A DNA stretch of 64,000 nucleotides from assembly GCF_014193675.1 (NCBI RefSeq), contig NZ_BLXZ01000004.1:248001-312000 (forward strand). The letters are read 5' to 3'. The stretch is from Geomonas limicola (GTDB lineage Bacteria > Desulfobacterota > Desulfuromonadia > Geobacterales > Geobacteraceae). Position 1 is the stretch's first letter. Each line of letters begins with the position of its first letter. The notes below the pieces were generated by a model. It had not been told where the DNA came from. It did not search any database and saw only the letters and a list, made by a program, of their open reading frames with translations. Positions 51,932 to 61,044 of the stretch are shown here, piece after piece. Position numbers and translations under genes: made by a program.

Positions 51932-53347
51932 TCACAGGTAGGGTGAGAAGAGTTTCGCGAGGCCGTCGCGCAGCTTGACCGGGAGGGGGCGGCCGTCCAT
52001 CTCGGCCTGGGTGATCTCCTGAGCGGCGGCGACCGCTGCGGCCCCCTTGGCCTCGAGCTGGTGCGCGAAGTTGCGGTCGTACACCTCGAGGTTGAACTCG
52101 AAGTTGAGCCTGAGGCTCCTGGGATCGAGGTTCGCGCTGCCGATCAGGCTCCAGCTGCCGTCGACCACCATGAACTTGGTGTGTACGAAGGGGGGAGGCT
52201 GCGAGAAGATGCGCACCCCGTATTGCTGCAATTCCCACAGGTAGGTGTAGCTTGCCCACTGTACGAAGGGGAGGTTGTTCTTCCCCGGCAGCACCAAGGT
52301 GATGGCGACGCCACGCAGCGCCGCGGTGACCAGGGCGGAGATGAGCGGGCGGTCCGGTATGAAGTACGGCGTGACGATGAGCACCCGGCGTCGGGCGCAG
52401 GAAATGGCCCCCAGGATGATCCAGTTCAGCTTGCGGAACTCCTTGTCCGGGCCGTCGCTTACCGCGCGCACCAGGGCGCTCCCCAAAGGCGGGAGTTCCG
52501 GGAAGTAGCGCAGCCCGGTCAGGTGTTCCCCTTTGGCAAAGCGCCAGTCTTCCAGAAAGGTGCGCTGCAGGTCGGCGACGGCCGGCCCGGCCACCCGGAA
52601 GTGCAGGTCCTTGACCTGCGGGTTGTCCCGCTCGACCAGGTGGCGGTCGCCGAGGTTCATCCCGCCGGTGAAGGCGATCCTGCCGTCGACCACCAGGATC
52701 TTGCGGTGGTTTCTGAGGTTCAGGTACCCCCCGGGGCGCAGCGGCAGAAAGCTGCGGAACTGGACCCGCGAGCCTTTGAGCAGTTTTTTTGCGGTGGGGC
52801 GCGAGTACTTGGCGCCGAGGCTGTCCACGATGACCCTCACCTCGACGCCGCGCTCCGCCACCTTTTTCAGGGCCTCGGTGAAGCGCCGCCCGGTCTGGTC
52901 GCCGTCGAAGATGTAGGTGCACAGGTGAACCGACGAGGTGGCCCCGTTGATCGCCGCGAGCATCGCGGGGTAGGCCTCTTCGCCGTGTTCCAGGAGGGTG
53001 ATGCTGTTGCCGGGGATCAGGTGCGCGCTCACCACCCGGTCCGAGAGGCGGCGCAGCTCCTTTAAGTAGGCGAGGTCGGCGGGCAGCGGCACGCTTACCG
53101 CGTTGGTGCGCTCGGGCCAGTGCGGGATCTCGCCAGCCTCCCGGTGCCAGCGCCGGGCACGGCTGTAGATCCGGTTCACCCCCATACCCCAGTAAAAGAG
53201 CGGGCCCAAAAGGGGGATGGCCAGGCAGGTGAGGATCCAGCCCAGTGCCGAACGCGGGTCGCGTTTGTTGATGAGGGCGTGCCCCGCCGAGAGCAGTGCC
53301 AGAATCGCCAGCAACCCGATGAGCACACCGTTGAGAACGTGGTCCAC
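51932..53347 (-). CDS. cls: Cardiolipin synthase (phospholipase D family)
   Basis: This protein has 471 residues with GTG 53347 as start, chosen because CCGGAGGGGCA sits 5 bases upstream. ATG 53368 or 53440 would add residues without a ribosome-binding site. Two N-terminal membrane segments (LNGVLIGLLAILALLSAGHAL and LTCLAIPLLGPLFYWGMG) are followed by two HKD motifs, HRKILVVDGRIAFTGGMN and HTKFMVVDGSWSLIGSANLD. It makes cardiolipin from two phosphatidylglycerol molecules in the inner membrane. It lies alone between unrelated genes. Confidence 0.92.
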   Translation of the reverse strand: MDHVLNGVLIGLLAILALLSAGHALINKRDPRSALGWILTCLAIPLLGPLFYWGMGVNRIYSRARRWHREAGEIPHWPERTNAVSVPLPADLAYLKELRRLSDRVVSAHLIPGNSITLLEHGEEAYPAMLAAINGATSSVHLCTYIFDGDQTGRRFTEALKKVAERGVEVRVIVDSLGAKYSRPTAKKLLKGSRVQFRSFLPLRPGGYLNLRNHRKILVVDGRIAFTGGMNLGDRHLVERDNPQVKDLHFRVAGPAVADLQRTFLEDWRFAKGEHLTGLRYFPELPPLGSALVRAVSDGPDKEFRKLNWIILGAISCARRRVLIVTPYFIPDRPLISALVTAALRGVAITLVLPGKNNLPFVQWASYTYLWELQQYGVRIFSQPPPFVHTKFMVVDGSWSLIGSANLDPRSLRLNFEFNLEVYDRNFAHQLEAKGAAAVAAAQEITQAEMDGRPLPVKLRDGLAKLFSPYL

Positions 53348-53537
53348 TGCCCCTCCGGAAGGGATCATGATCAGTGAGAGCGCGAAGGCGTCGCACTGCA
53401 CTCGGACTTTCGGGCGGATTATGGCGGAAGTGGCCGACATTTACAAGCGATACCCCGATTTTTGTTGTTCCGGACACAAGAAAGGGGGTCGGTTGACTGC
53501 CTTCCCCCCTCCTGTATCGGCCGCGAGTTGGCACTAC

Positions 53538-54098
53538 TTAAAGAAGCGTGTACGGTTCGGCTTTCCGGGTCCAGATGCTGTCGGGGTACTCCGCGGCAAG
53601 CTGGCGCTGGGTCTCCTTGAGCGCCTCGACCGCGTGGCTTGCACGGTAGCGCGCCACACCCCTCAGGTAGACCGCTTCCGCTGCCACGTCGCTGTCGGCG
53701 CAGCCGTTTAACAGCGTGCTGAACTGGATGACCGCCTCGTTGAACAGGTCCTGCTCCAGGGCGACCTTGCCGATCCCCAGAAGGAGCGAGGGAACCAGTT
53801 CCTGCGGGGGGAGAAAGCCCAGGGTGCGCTGGTGTTCTTTCCCATAGTAGTCGAGGATGATGATGGTGGGGGTCCAGACTACCCGGAAGTCCGTGGCGAG
53901 GTTGCGGGCGGCGACCTCCACCCGCAGCGGGACCAACCGGTCGCCGATGAAGTTCTCTACCGACTGGTCAGGGAAGCTGACGGCATCCATCTGCTTGCAG
54001 CCGATGCACTCGTGGCTGAAGAATTCAAGCATGATACACCTCTGCTCGGCCTTCGCCCGGGACAGTGCCTTGGCCATATCCGACTCCCAGCTTAACAT
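53538..54098 (-). CDS. Thioredoxin-like protein with C-terminal helical (TPR-like) extension
   Basis: This 186-residue protein has a thioredoxin fold in its first 110 residues (CIMLEFFSHECIGCKQMDAVSF, catalytic pair C31/C34, cis-Pro in VVWTPTIIILD). A helical tail resembling a TPR unit follows (VAAEAVYLRGVARYRASHAVEALKE). No signal peptide is present, so it is cytoplasmic. AAAAGGAGGGTCTGCC before the ATG is strong. Partner and substrate are unknown. Confidence 0.85.
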   Translation of the reverse strand: MLSWESDMAKALSRAKAEQRCIMLEFFSHECIGCKQMDAVSFPDQSVENFIGDRLVPLRVEVAARNLATDFRVVWTPTIIILDYYGKEHQRTLGFLPPQELVPSLLLGIGKVALEQDLFNEAVIQFSTLLNGCADSDVAAEAVYLRGVARYRASHAVEALKETQRQLAAEYPDSIWTRKAEPYTLL

Positions 54099-54250
54099 GG
54101 CAGACCCTCCTTTTTATTAAGACGCTCCAAAAGAAAGATTAACCCTGCGCTGAGGCATGTCAAGTGCCCTATCAGCTTGCAGTTTTGCCCGAAATGCTTA
54201 TAATGAAGCAGCTTCGGCACGATCTCGTCACCGCTCAAAAAGGAAGTACC

Positions 54251-55600
54251 TTGTCCACGAAAAATCCACGTCGCGCCGCCTTCGACATTCTGCTCAGGAT
54301 CGAGAAGGAACGGTCCTTCGCCGACATCCTCATCGATCACGAGCTTTCCAAGGATCTGATCAAGGGGGCCGACCGCGGCCTCTTGACCGAACTGGTCTAC
54401 GGCGTGTTGCGCCGTCAGGCGACCCTCGACCACATCGTCGGGCAGTTCTCCAAACAGCGCCCCGAGAAGCTGGAACTCTACGTCCGCCTGCTGCTGCGCC
54501 TGGGGATCTACCAGGCCTTCTTCCTGGACCGGGTGCCGGTCTCGGCGGCCGTCAACGAGACGGTGAACCTCGCCAAGGAACTGGCCCCGCGGGCCGCCGG
54601 GTTCATCAATGCCGTCCTGCGCAGCGCCGACCGCGGTCGCGACGGCATCCGCTATCCCGACCCCGCCGAGCAGCCGGTGCAGTACCTGGCCGCGCGCTAC
54701 TCGCACCCGCAGTGGCTCGTCGCGCAGTGGCTGGAGCAGCTCGGGCTCGAGGACGCCGAGGCGCTGGCGACCGCCATGGCCGAGCCGCCCCCCTTTACCA
54801 TCCGCGCCAACACCCTGCGTATCGGGCGCGACGGGCTCCTGGAGCGCCTGGGCCGCGACGGCATCGGCGGCACCCCGACCACCTGGTCCCCCGACGGCAT
54901 CCGGCTGAACCACTCCGGCGCCGTGACCAGGCTCGCGCCCTTTGCCGAGGGACTTTTCACCGTCCAGGACGAGTCCTCCCAGCTGGCGCCGCTCTTTCTG
55001 ACTCCCCGCAAAGGAGAACGGGTGCTGGACGCCTGCGCGGCCCCCGGCGGGAAGACCACCCAGATCGCGCAGCTCATGGAGAACGCGGGTGAGATCTACG
55101 CCTGCGACGTGAACCAGCGCAAGCTGCGCATGATCCGCGAGACCTGCGACCGGCTGGGGATCGACATCGTGCGCACCTTCACCATGGACGCCAGCACCCC
55201 CTCCAACGCGATCCGCGAGGTGAAGTTCGACCGGATCCTGGTGGACGCCCCCTGTTCGGGGCTGGGAGTGATCCGGCGCAACCCGGAAGGGAAGTGGTGG
55301 AAGCAGCCGGGCGACCTGCAGCAGCTTGCGGTCACCCAGTTCGCCATCCTGGAAAACCTGGCGGAGTACCTGAAAGTCGGCGGCACCCTGCTCTACGCCA
55401 CCTGTTCGACCAGCGTCATGGAAAACGAGGCGGTGGTGGACCGTTTCCTGGTGCGCCACCCCGAGTTCGAGGCCGAGGACCTGCGCCCCCTGTTCCCGCA
55501 GTTCGCTTCGTTGTTCACCGAGCGCGGCTACTTCAGAAGCTGGCCGCATCGCGACGGCATGGACGGCTTCTTCGCGGCACGGCTCAAGAAGGTCGAGTAA
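54251..55600 (+). CDS. rsmB: 16S rRNA (cytosine-967-C5)-methyltransferase
   Basis: The protein has 449 residues when started at TTG 54251, which has AAAGGAAGTACC before it and gives the family N-terminus (STKNPRRAAFDILLRIEKE). Residues 1-130 are the NusB-like domain. The Rossmann methyltransferase domain has SAM motif DACAAPGGKTTQ, DAPCSGLGVIRRNPE (motif IV Cys) and the catalytic Cys in YATCSTSVMENE. ATG 54203 or 54164 would lengthen it without support. It is followed by rpe after 137 bases. Confidence 0.93.
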   Translation: MSTKNPRRAAFDILLRIEKERSFADILIDHELSKDLIKGADRGLLTELVYGVLRRQATLDHIVGQFSKQRPEKLELYVRLLLRLGIYQAFFLDRVPVSAAVNETVNLAKELAPRAAGFINAVLRSADRGRDGIRYPDPAEQPVQYLAARYSHPQWLVAQWLEQLGLEDAEALATAMAEPPPFTIRANTLRIGRDGLLERLGRDGIGGTPTTWSPDGIRLNHSGAVTRLAPFAEGLFTVQDESSQLAPLFLTPRKGERVLDACAAPGGKTTQIAQLMENAGEIYACDVNQRKLRMIRETCDRLGIDIVRTFTMDASTPSNAIREVKFDRILVDAPCSGLGVIRRNPEGKWWKQPGDLQQLAVTQFAILENLAEYLKVGGTLLYATCSTSVMENEAVVDRFLVRHPEFEAEDLRPLFPQFASLFTERGYFRSWPHRDGMDGFFAARLKKVE

Positions 55601-55737
55601 CTGCCGCCGGCCTGCGCGGCTGACGGTCTGCTCCCCTCGGAGCGCCTGCCGGGAAGCGGCCTTGCCGCGGCATCCCCGCAACAGCGGCACATCCACCACA
55701 TGCCTTACACGCTACATTAGATAATCCGGGAGTCGTC

Positions 55738-56403
55738 ATGAAAAAGATCGCACCATCGATACTTTCTGCAGATTTCGCGCGGCTTGGCGAAGAGGTTGCC
55801 GCCATCGAGGCCGGGGGGGCGGATTACGTCCACGTCGACGTAATGGACGGCCACTTCGTCCCCAACATCACCATCGGGCCCCTGGTGGTCGACGCGGTGC
55901 GCAAGGTGACCAAGCTGCCGCTCGACGTGCACCTCATGATCGAGAACCCGGACCTCTACATCCCGGATTTCGCCAAGGCCGGGGCCGACATCATCGTGGT
56001 CCACGCCGAGGCGACCAACCACCTGCACCGCACCGTGCAGCTCATCAAGTCGCTGGGGAAGAAGGCCGGGGTTTCGCTCAATCCGCACTCCCCCCTGAAC
56101 CTGCTCGACTACGTGCTGGAGGACCTCGACCTGGTGCTCCTGATGACGGTGAACCCGGGCTTCGGTGGCCAGTCCTTCATCGAGGCGTGCCTGCCGAAGA
56201 TCCAGGCCTTGCGGGCCATCATGGACCGGCGCGGCATAGAGGCGGAACTCGAGGTGGACGGCGGGGTGAAGATCGACAACATCGCCCGGATCGCCCATGC
56301 CGGCGCCGACGTCTTCGTGGCCGGGAGTGCGGTCTTCAACAGTCCTGACTACGCGGCAACCATTGCCGAGTTGAAGAGGCGGGCCAAGGAGCCGGTGCTC
56401 TGA
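55738..56403 (+). CDS. rpe: Ribulose-phosphate 3-epimerase
   Basis: This 221-residue TIM barrel interconverts ribulose 5-phosphate and xylulose 5-phosphate. Conserved segments are [58 protein letters not shown] and [10 protein letters not shown], which include the metal-binding His and Asp. CGGGAGTCGTC precedes the ATG. Its last codons carry the ribosome-binding site of the following Nudix gene. Confidence 0.96.
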   Translation: MKKIAPSILSADFARLGEEVAAIEAGGADYVHVDVMDGHFVPNITIGPLVVDAVRKVTKLPLDVHLMIENPDLYIPDFAKAGADIIVVHAEATNHLHRTVQLIKSLGKKAGVSLNPHSPLNLLDYVLEDLDLVLLMTVNPGFGGQSFIEACLPKIQALRAIMDRRGIEAELEVDGGVKIDNIARIAHAGADVFVAGSAVFNSPDYAATIAELKRRAKEPVL

Positions 56404-57065
56404 ACGACGAGGCCCGTCAAGAGGACGCGGTCTACTGCGACCCGGCGGCGATAGCGGAGCGCCTGAGGGCCGCGCTCGCGGCACGGCACAGGGTGCCGAT
56501 GGAATCGGGCCCGGTTCCGGCGGCCGTCCTGGTGCCGCTTTTCCTGAAAGCCGACGAGATCCACATCCTCTTCACCAAGCGCACCTCGCACCTGGCTCAC
56601 CACTCCGGCGAGATCTCCTTTCCCGGCGGCCGTGGCGAGCCCGAGGACGTCAACTCCGCCGCGACCGCGCTGCGCGAGACCTGGGAGGAGATCGGCATCC
56701 GCCCCGAGCACGTCGAGGTCCTGGGGGAGTTGGACGACGTGCGCTCCCTGCACAACTACCGGGTCACCCCGGTGGTAGGGATCTTCCCCGCCGGTTACCA
56801 GCTGACCGTGAACGACGCCGAGATCGAGCGGATCATCGAGGTGCCGCTTTCGCACTTCGGGAAGCCCGGGGTGTACCGGACCGAGGACTGGCAGTGGCAG
56901 GGGCAGCGGCGGGCCATGCACTTCTACATGCACGGTTCGGACGAGATCTGGGGGCTCACGGCGAGAATCCTGAAGCAGTTTCTGGATGTGTTGCACGGCA
57001 AGGACGACGCGCAGGAAGAGGAGTGCACCAAGCCGGCGGATTTCAGCTACCCGCCCAACGACTGA
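56400..57065 (+). CDS. Nudix hydrolase, CoA pyrophosphatase (NudL) type; probable CTG start
   Basis: The Nudix box is complete ([20 protein letters not shown] followed by EEIGI). It is preceded by the NudL-type UPF0035 signature [19 protein letters not shown]. The enzyme should split CoA and derivatives to 3',5'-ADP and phosphopantetheine. The frame is open back to CTG 56400, which overlaps the rpe stop (CTGA) and has AAGGAG 8 bases upstream. The extra 31 residues ([10 protein letters not shown]..., [14 protein letters not shown]) look like coding helix. The first ATG/GTG/TTG in frame is GTG 56493, giving 190 residues. I favour the CTG start (221 residues). Confidence 0.85.
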   Translation: MNDEARQEDAVYCDPAAIAERLRAALAARHRVPMESGPVPAAVLVPLFLKADEIHILFTKRTSHLAHHSGEISFPGGRGEPEDVNSAATALRETWEEIGIRPEHVEVLGELDDVRSLHNYRVTPVVGIFPAGYQLTVNDAEIERIIEVPLSHFGKPGVYRTEDWQWQGQRRAMHFYMHGSDEIWGLTARILKQFLDVLHGKDDAQEEECTKPADFSYPPND

Positions 57066-57090
57066 AACGTTGGTGAAAATAAGGGAAAGG

Positions 57091-57119
57091 AAAGGGCGAA
57101 TGATCTTCGCCCTTTTTTT
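57091..57119 (+). terminator. Terminator after the Nudix gene
   Basis: GGGCGAA (57094-57100) pairs with TTCGCCC (57106-57112), followed by seven T. Confidence 0.88.
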
Positions 57120-57184
57120 ATGGCAGTGGTTCCTGCCAGAGGGAGATTATGTATCGTTCCCACGCAGCGTAGCAGATGTCCCGG

Positions 57185-57222
57185 CGTTCCCCCCTTTGGA
57201 AAAGGGGGGACAGGGGGGGATT
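57185..57222. repeat. Dispersed palindromic repeat (short form)
   Basis: CCCCCCTTTGG and AAAAGGGGGGACAGGGGGG form the same hairpin type as the unit near 6980-7020. Confidence 0.55.
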
Positions 57223-57263
57223 CGCCTTTACGTCTGGAAACGAGCCAAACTGCAAAATTCGCC

Positions 57264-57938
57264 TTACCTCCTGTGCGCCTTCGGGTACGGGCAGATAATC
57301 CTCAGCGGGCACCCGTCGCACAGCGGCTTCTTCCTGCAGTGTTGCTTGCAGTGCTCCACGATGAGCGCGTGGTACTCGTTGTACAGGTAGACGTCCGATG
57401 GCAGGGACTCCATGAACACTGCCCGCACCTCCTCGTAGCCGTCCGTTTCCCGCACCAGCCCTAGTCGCGAGAAGAGCCGCTTGGTGTAGGCGTCCACCAC
57501 GAAAGAAGGTTTTTCCCCCGCATAGAGCAGGATCGAATCGCAGGTCTCCCGCCCGATGCCGCGCACCGCCAAAAGGCGCTCGCGCAGCTCAAGCCAGTCC
57601 CCCGCGAACACGGCGTCCAGTGAGCCGTGTCCCTCGAGTACCCACTGCACGAACTCCTTGAGCCGCACGCTCTTCACGTTGAAGAAACCGCTGGGGCGGA
57701 TCAGCTCCGCCAGACGTTCGATATCGAGATCCCAGATCGCCTCCGGAGAGAGGAGCCCCTCGCGCCTGAGGTTGTGGATCGCCTTCTCCACGTTGAGCCA
57801 GTTGGTGTTCTGGGTGAGGATGGCGCCGACGCAGACCTCGAACGGGGTCTCGGCCGGCCACCAGTTGAGGGCGCCGTAGCGGGTGAAGAGGAGTTCGAAT
57901 ACCTCCATGAGTCTGGACTGCCAGGGATTTGGCTGCAC
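57264..57938 (-). CDS. Endonuclease III-family DNA glycosylase without the catalytic Lys (MagIII-like)
   Basis: This 224-residue HhH-GPD protein has a C-terminal iron-sulfur cluster motif C201-x5-C207-x2-C210-x5-C216. The helix-hairpin-helix reads VRGIGRETCDSILLYAG: where EndoIII has the catalytic Lys (GVGRKTA), this protein has Glu131. The catalytic Asp is kept at D149 (FVVDAYTKR). This combination resembles the 3-methyladenine glycosylase group MagIII rather than Nth. It would be a monofunctional glycosylase for alkylated purines. Start GTG 57938 follows GAAGGAAGTG; ATG 57908 is an alternative. Confidence 0.85.
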   Translation of the reverse strand: MQPNPWQSRLMEVFELLFTRYGALNWWPAETPFEVCVGAILTQNTNWLNVEKAIHNLRREGLLSPEAIWDLDIERLAELIRPSGFFNVKSVRLKEFVQWVLEGHGSLDAVFAGDWLELRERLLAVRGIGRETCDSILLYAGEKPSFVVDAYTKRLFSRLGLVRETDGYEEVRAVFMESLPSDVYLYNEYHALIVEHCKQHCRKKPLCDGCPLRIICPYPKAHRR

Positions 57939-58032
57939 GGGACACTTCCTTCACGTTGTGGGGCGGATACGAAAAAGGGTCCTCACCTTGGAAGGGAGGA
58001 CCCGGGATGGGTACGGGATCTGGTCCGAGCCG

Positions 58033-58575
58033 CTACTCTTGGCCGGCGAGATCCTCAAGATACTCGCGCGAGTACTTCACGTAGTTTCCCGCCGAGCGTG
58101 CCAGCCAGGCGACCTCCGCGTCGGTGAGGTCGCGCTTGTACTTTGCGGGTGCACCCATCCAGAGCGTTCCAGGCGGGATGACGGTTCCTTCGGTGACCAG
58201 GGCGCGCGCGCCGACCAGGGCACCCTTGCCCACCACCGCCTTGTCCATCACCATCGCCTGCATGCCGATGAAGGCGCCGTCCTCGATGGTGCAGCCGTGC
58301 AGGGTGACGCTGTGACCCACGGTCACGTCGTTACCGATCACCAGCGGGGCGCCGGGGTCGTCGGCGTTTTTCCGGTGAGTCACGTGCAGCATCGAGAGGT
58401 CCTGGATGTTGGTCCGGTCGCCGATCTTGATGAAGTTGACGTCCCCGCGCACCACGCAGTTGTACCAGATGCTTGCTTCCTTGCCGATGGTGACGTCGCC
58501 GATGACCACGGCTCCTTCGGCGATGAAGGCGGAATCTGCGATATCGGGGGAGATCCCCTTGAAGGGACGGATCAC
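58033..58575 (-). CDS. Gamma-class carbonic anhydrase family protein (hexapeptide repeat)
   Basis: This 180-residue left-handed beta-helix protein has hexapeptide repeats (AVVIGDVTIGKEASIWYNCVVRGD). The likely metal-binding His are in MLHVTH and VGHSVTLHGC, as in gamma carbonic anhydrases and the YrdA/PaaY group. Whether it has carbonic anhydrase activity is uncertain because many homologues lack it. Start GTG 58575 has CTGGAGCACATC upstream. It lies 22 bases downstream of nadA on the same strand. Confidence 0.88.
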   Translation of the reverse strand: MIRPFKGISPDIADSAFIAEGAVVIGDVTIGKEASIWYNCVVRGDVNFIKIGDRTNIQDLSMLHVTHRKNADDPGAPLVIGNDVTVGHSVTLHGCTIEDGAFIGMQAMVMDKAVVGKGALVGARALVTEGTVIPPGTLWMGAPAKYKRDLTDAEVAWLARSAGNYVKYSREYLEDLAGQE

Positions 58576-58597
58576 GATGTGCTCCAGGGTTTAAGGA

Positions 58598-59512
58598 TCA
58601 GTCGCGCGGGATGGCGAGCATGCGCTCCAGGGCGCGCTTGGCAGGCACCCGGATCTCTTCGGGGACCTTGACCACCGGTTGCATGGTGGTGAGCGCCTCG
58701 AGCACGTCTTCCAGCGAGGTCAGTTTCATGTTGGGGCAGACCAGGGCGGGCGAGGCGAGGATGAACTCCTTATCCGGGTTTTCCCGCTTCAGGCGCCACA
58801 GGATGCCGGCCTCGGTGCCGATGATGAAGCGTTTGGCGCTGCTCTTGCGGCAGTAGTCGTACATGCCGGTCGTGGAGCAGATGTGGTCGGCGAGGGCCAC
58901 CACCGCCGGGTTGCACTCGGGGTGGCAGACAAACGGGGCGTCCGGGTTATTGGCCTTGAGTTCCTGCACCACTTCCGGGCGCAGCCGCTCGTGGGTCGGG
59001 CAGTACCCCTCCCAGAGGTGGAAGCGCTTGTTGGTGAAGCCGGAGACGTAGCGTCCCAGGTTGCGGTCCGGGGCGAAGATGATTTCGGGGTCATCGAGGG
59101 ACTGTACGACCTTTACCGCGTTGGCCGAGGTGCAGCAGATATCGCTTTCCGCCTTGACGGCAGCGGAGGAGTTCACGTAGGTGACCACAGGTACCCCCGG
59201 CAGGCTCTTTTTCAGCTCACGCAGGGCGTCGACCGTCACCATGTCGGCCATCGGGCAGCCGGCGTCCAGGCGGGGAAGGAGCACGGTCTTTTCGGGAGAG
59301 AGGATGGAGGCCGATTCGGCCATGAAGTGAACGCCGCAGAAGACGATGACATCCGCGTCGGTCTTGGCCGCCTCCATGGAGAGGGCCAGAGAGTCGCCGG
59401 TGATGTCGGCAATTTCCTGCACTTCGTCCCGCATGTAGTTATGAGCAAGGAGCACCGCATTGCGCTCTTTGAGAAGATTCTTAATCTGTATCTGAACCGA
59501 CTGCTGCTCCAT
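58598..59512 (-). CDS. nadA: Quinolinate synthase A
   Basis: This 304-residue iron-sulfur enzyme condenses iminoaspartate with dihydroxyacetone phosphate, a step of de novo NAD synthesis. The triple-domain fold shows [60 protein letters not shown] and FVCHPECNP. The three cluster Cys are expected among the ICC, GYC-type and VCPN segments. A good promoter lies at 59570-59598. No nadB or nadC is in the window. Confidence 0.96.
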   Translation of the reverse strand: MEQQSVQIQIKNLLKERNAVLLAHNYMRDEVQEIADITGDSLALSMEAAKTDADVIVFCGVHFMAESASILSPEKTVLLPRLDAGCPMADMVTVDALRELKKSLPGVPVVTYVNSSAAVKAESDICCTSANAVKVVQSLDDPEIIFAPDRNLGRYVSGFTNKRFHLWEGYCPTHERLRPEVVQELKANNPDAPFVCHPECNPAVVALADHICSTTGMYDYCRKSSAKRFIIGTEAGILWRLKRENPDKEFILASPALVCPNMKLTSLEDVLEALTTMQPVVKVPEEIRVPAKRALERMLAIPRD

Positions 59513-59569
59513 GGTTTATCACCGCCAAAGGTTTGTTTTCAGTAGCTGAATTCAATGTAAACAGCACCG

Positions 59570-59598
59570 ATAGTAGACAATGTTAACGTTCCTGTCAA
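59570..59598 (-). promoter_or_regulatory. Promoter of nadA
   Basis: On the minus strand TTGACA (59598-59593), exactly 17 bases, TACTAT (59575-59570). It drives nadA with a 5' leader of about 50 bases. Confidence 0.75.
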
Positions 59599-59625
59599 AC
59601 CCTTTGAGCCAGTGGATAAGCAAGC

Positions 59626-59654
59626 TTGACACTGGAGAGTAAAACCTCTATTAT
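59626..59654 (+). promoter_or_regulatory. Promoter of the tatA-type gene
   Basis: TTGACA (59626-59631), exactly 17 bases, TATTAT (59649-59654), about 60 bases before the ATG. It is divergent from the nadA promoter; the two -35 boxes are 27 bases apart. Confidence 0.78.
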
Positions 59655-59714
59655 TTTTTCTAACTTTTTTGATCCAACTGCGGAAGATAGCGCAGATAAA
59701 GCGAGGTAGCAGGT

Positions 59715-60065
59715 ATGTTTGGAATTGGGATGCCGGAACTGATTATCATCATGGTCATCGCGCTGATAGTAATCGGCCCTCAGAAACTCCCGGACCTCGC
59801 CAAGTCATTAGGCAAGGGGTTGGCGGAGTTCAAGAAAGCCACCGACGATTTCAAGCAGACGATCGATGCCGAGACCAGGACTACCGAGGAGAAGGAGCAC
59901 CTGGCGAAGCTTGCCGAGGCCAAGGCCAAGGCTGAGGCCGAGCGTTTGAAAGAAGCCGAGGAGCTGCGTGCCAAGGTGGAAGGTCACGGCGTTCCCGCCG
60001 AGGAACCGAAAGTAGAAGTTGCGGCCGCCGCAGTGGCGGTCGAGCCGGAAAAAAAGCCGGCCTGA
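59715..60065 (+). CDS. TatA/E-family twin-arginine translocase subunit
   Basis: This 116-residue protein has the Tat pattern: a short N-terminal membrane helix ([21 protein letters not shown]), the hinge [16 protein letters not shown] and a long charged amphipathic helix. A C-terminal Pro/Ala/Glu tail follows. The length lies between TatA and TatB, and the FG hinge residue is absent before PQ, so I leave it as TatA/E family. No tatC is adjacent. It has its own promoter and terminator. Confidence 0.9.
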   Translation: MFGIGMPELIIIMVIALIVIGPQKLPDLAKSLGKGLAEFKKATDDFKQTIDAETRTTEEKEHLAKLAEAKAKAEAERLKEAEELRAKVEGHGVPAEEPKVEVAAAAVAVEPEKKPA

Positions 60066-60090
60066 CGCGGCACGTTCAGCATGCATCAAG

Positions 60091-60116
60091 AAGGCGGGGG
60101 CAACCCCGCCTTTTTT
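60091..60116 (+). terminator. Terminator of the tatA-type gene
   Basis: AAGGCGGGG pairs with CCCCGCCTT around a short loop, followed by six T (60111-60116). Confidence 0.88.
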
Positions 60117-60129
60117 CGTGTCCACAGGG

Positions 60130-60385
60130 AGGCATGGGATGAAAATCAGAGGCAAATATCAGGGATACATGGGATGAATGGGATAAACCAAACGGTAAGC
60201 AGGGATTAACAGGATAAAAGGGATGAAAACCGGAAAAACTCCCAGCGGTGGCCGTTCTTCCCTTGTAGGTTTGGGTTTTGCCATATTCCGTTGATCCATT
60301 CATTCCTTGTAGGTTTGGGTTTTGTCTTATCCCGTTCATCCCATTCATCCCTGTTAGTTTTTGCCGTTACCCCCTTGATCCCTGT
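60130..60385. repeat. Repeat cluster with inverted ends and a 44-bp tandem duplication
   Basis: Most of the 373-base gap 60066-60438 is repeat DNA. GGGATGAATGGGATAA-type units on the left are mirrored by TTATCCCGTTCATCCCATTC on the right. Within it CCTTGTAGGTTTGGGTTTTG occurs at 60261-60280 and 60305-60324, a 44-base tandem period with similar flanks (CATATTCCG / CTTATCCCG). No ORF is credible there. Confidence 0.65.
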
Positions 60386-60438
60386 TCAAACCGGTAAATG
60401 CGGGTATAGTAGTAGCTTTCTCGCATCCGGAGCTGCAC

Positions 60439-60855
60439 ATGTTCAACTGGTTTCGCAAAAACAAAGAGCCGATCGAGTTTTCCGATAATGACGCCGCTTT
60501 CGCACATGCCTGTACGCTCGGCTACCAGCCGCTGATCGGCGCGCTGATTCCTGCCCTGGTCCTGGAACCCGGCGGGCCGGGCCCCGATGGCGAGCGCACC
60601 TTCCAGATCAACCTCGCCGTGGATGGTGGCGGCCGCACCATCTGGTCCTCGACCCTCAGAGAAACAAAGGGGTACCCGAAGGAAGGGGATCTCGTGGGAT
60701 TCCGCATCGTGATGATCGCGTCCGACCTTCCCGAGCAGGCCAACCTCATCGGTTATTTGGCGTGCCGCCTCGAGCCGGTGCTGGTCCCCGGCAAGGGATG
60801 GCGTACCGCCCAGATCTACACCCCGGACAACTTGAAGCCGGCCCTGCGCTTGTAG
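60439..60855 (+). CDS. Conserved hypothetical protein
   Basis: This 138-residue soluble protein starts MFNWFRKNKEPIEFSDNDAAF. The body has alternating strand-like segments (TFQINLAVDGGGRTIWSSTL, VGFRIVMIASDL, LIGYLACRLEPVLVPGKGW) without recognisable catalytic residues. No signal or membrane segment is present. The N-terminal Trp-Phe-basic patch could mediate membrane contact, but that is speculation. I do not recognise the family. Confidence 0.7.
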   Translation: MFNWFRKNKEPIEFSDNDAAFAHACTLGYQPLIGALIPALVLEPGGPGPDGERTFQINLAVDGGGRTIWSSTLRETKGYPKEGDLVGFRIVMIASDLPEQANLIGYLACRLEPVLVPGKGWRTAQIYTPDNLKPALRL

Positions 60856-60953
60856 ATTCCGGTAATGCCCAGGTGATCTGGCTGTTGCAGGGAGCGCTGG
60901 GGCGCTGACGTGGAACCTGATAACCGCGAAAGCACGGCTCCGAAAAAAATCCG

Positions 60954-60982
60954 TTGACACCTCTGAAAGCCCATGTTATACA
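60954..60982 (+). promoter_or_regulatory. Promoter of tRNA-Asn
   Basis: TTGACA (60954-60959), exactly 17 bases, TATACA (60977-60982), about 60 bases upstream of the tRNA. Confidence 0.8.
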
Positions 60983-61044
60983 GTTCGAGCTTCTGACGAC
61001 AACGGTCTTCGGAGGCCCTCGAGGGTAACGTCTCGTTGATATAT

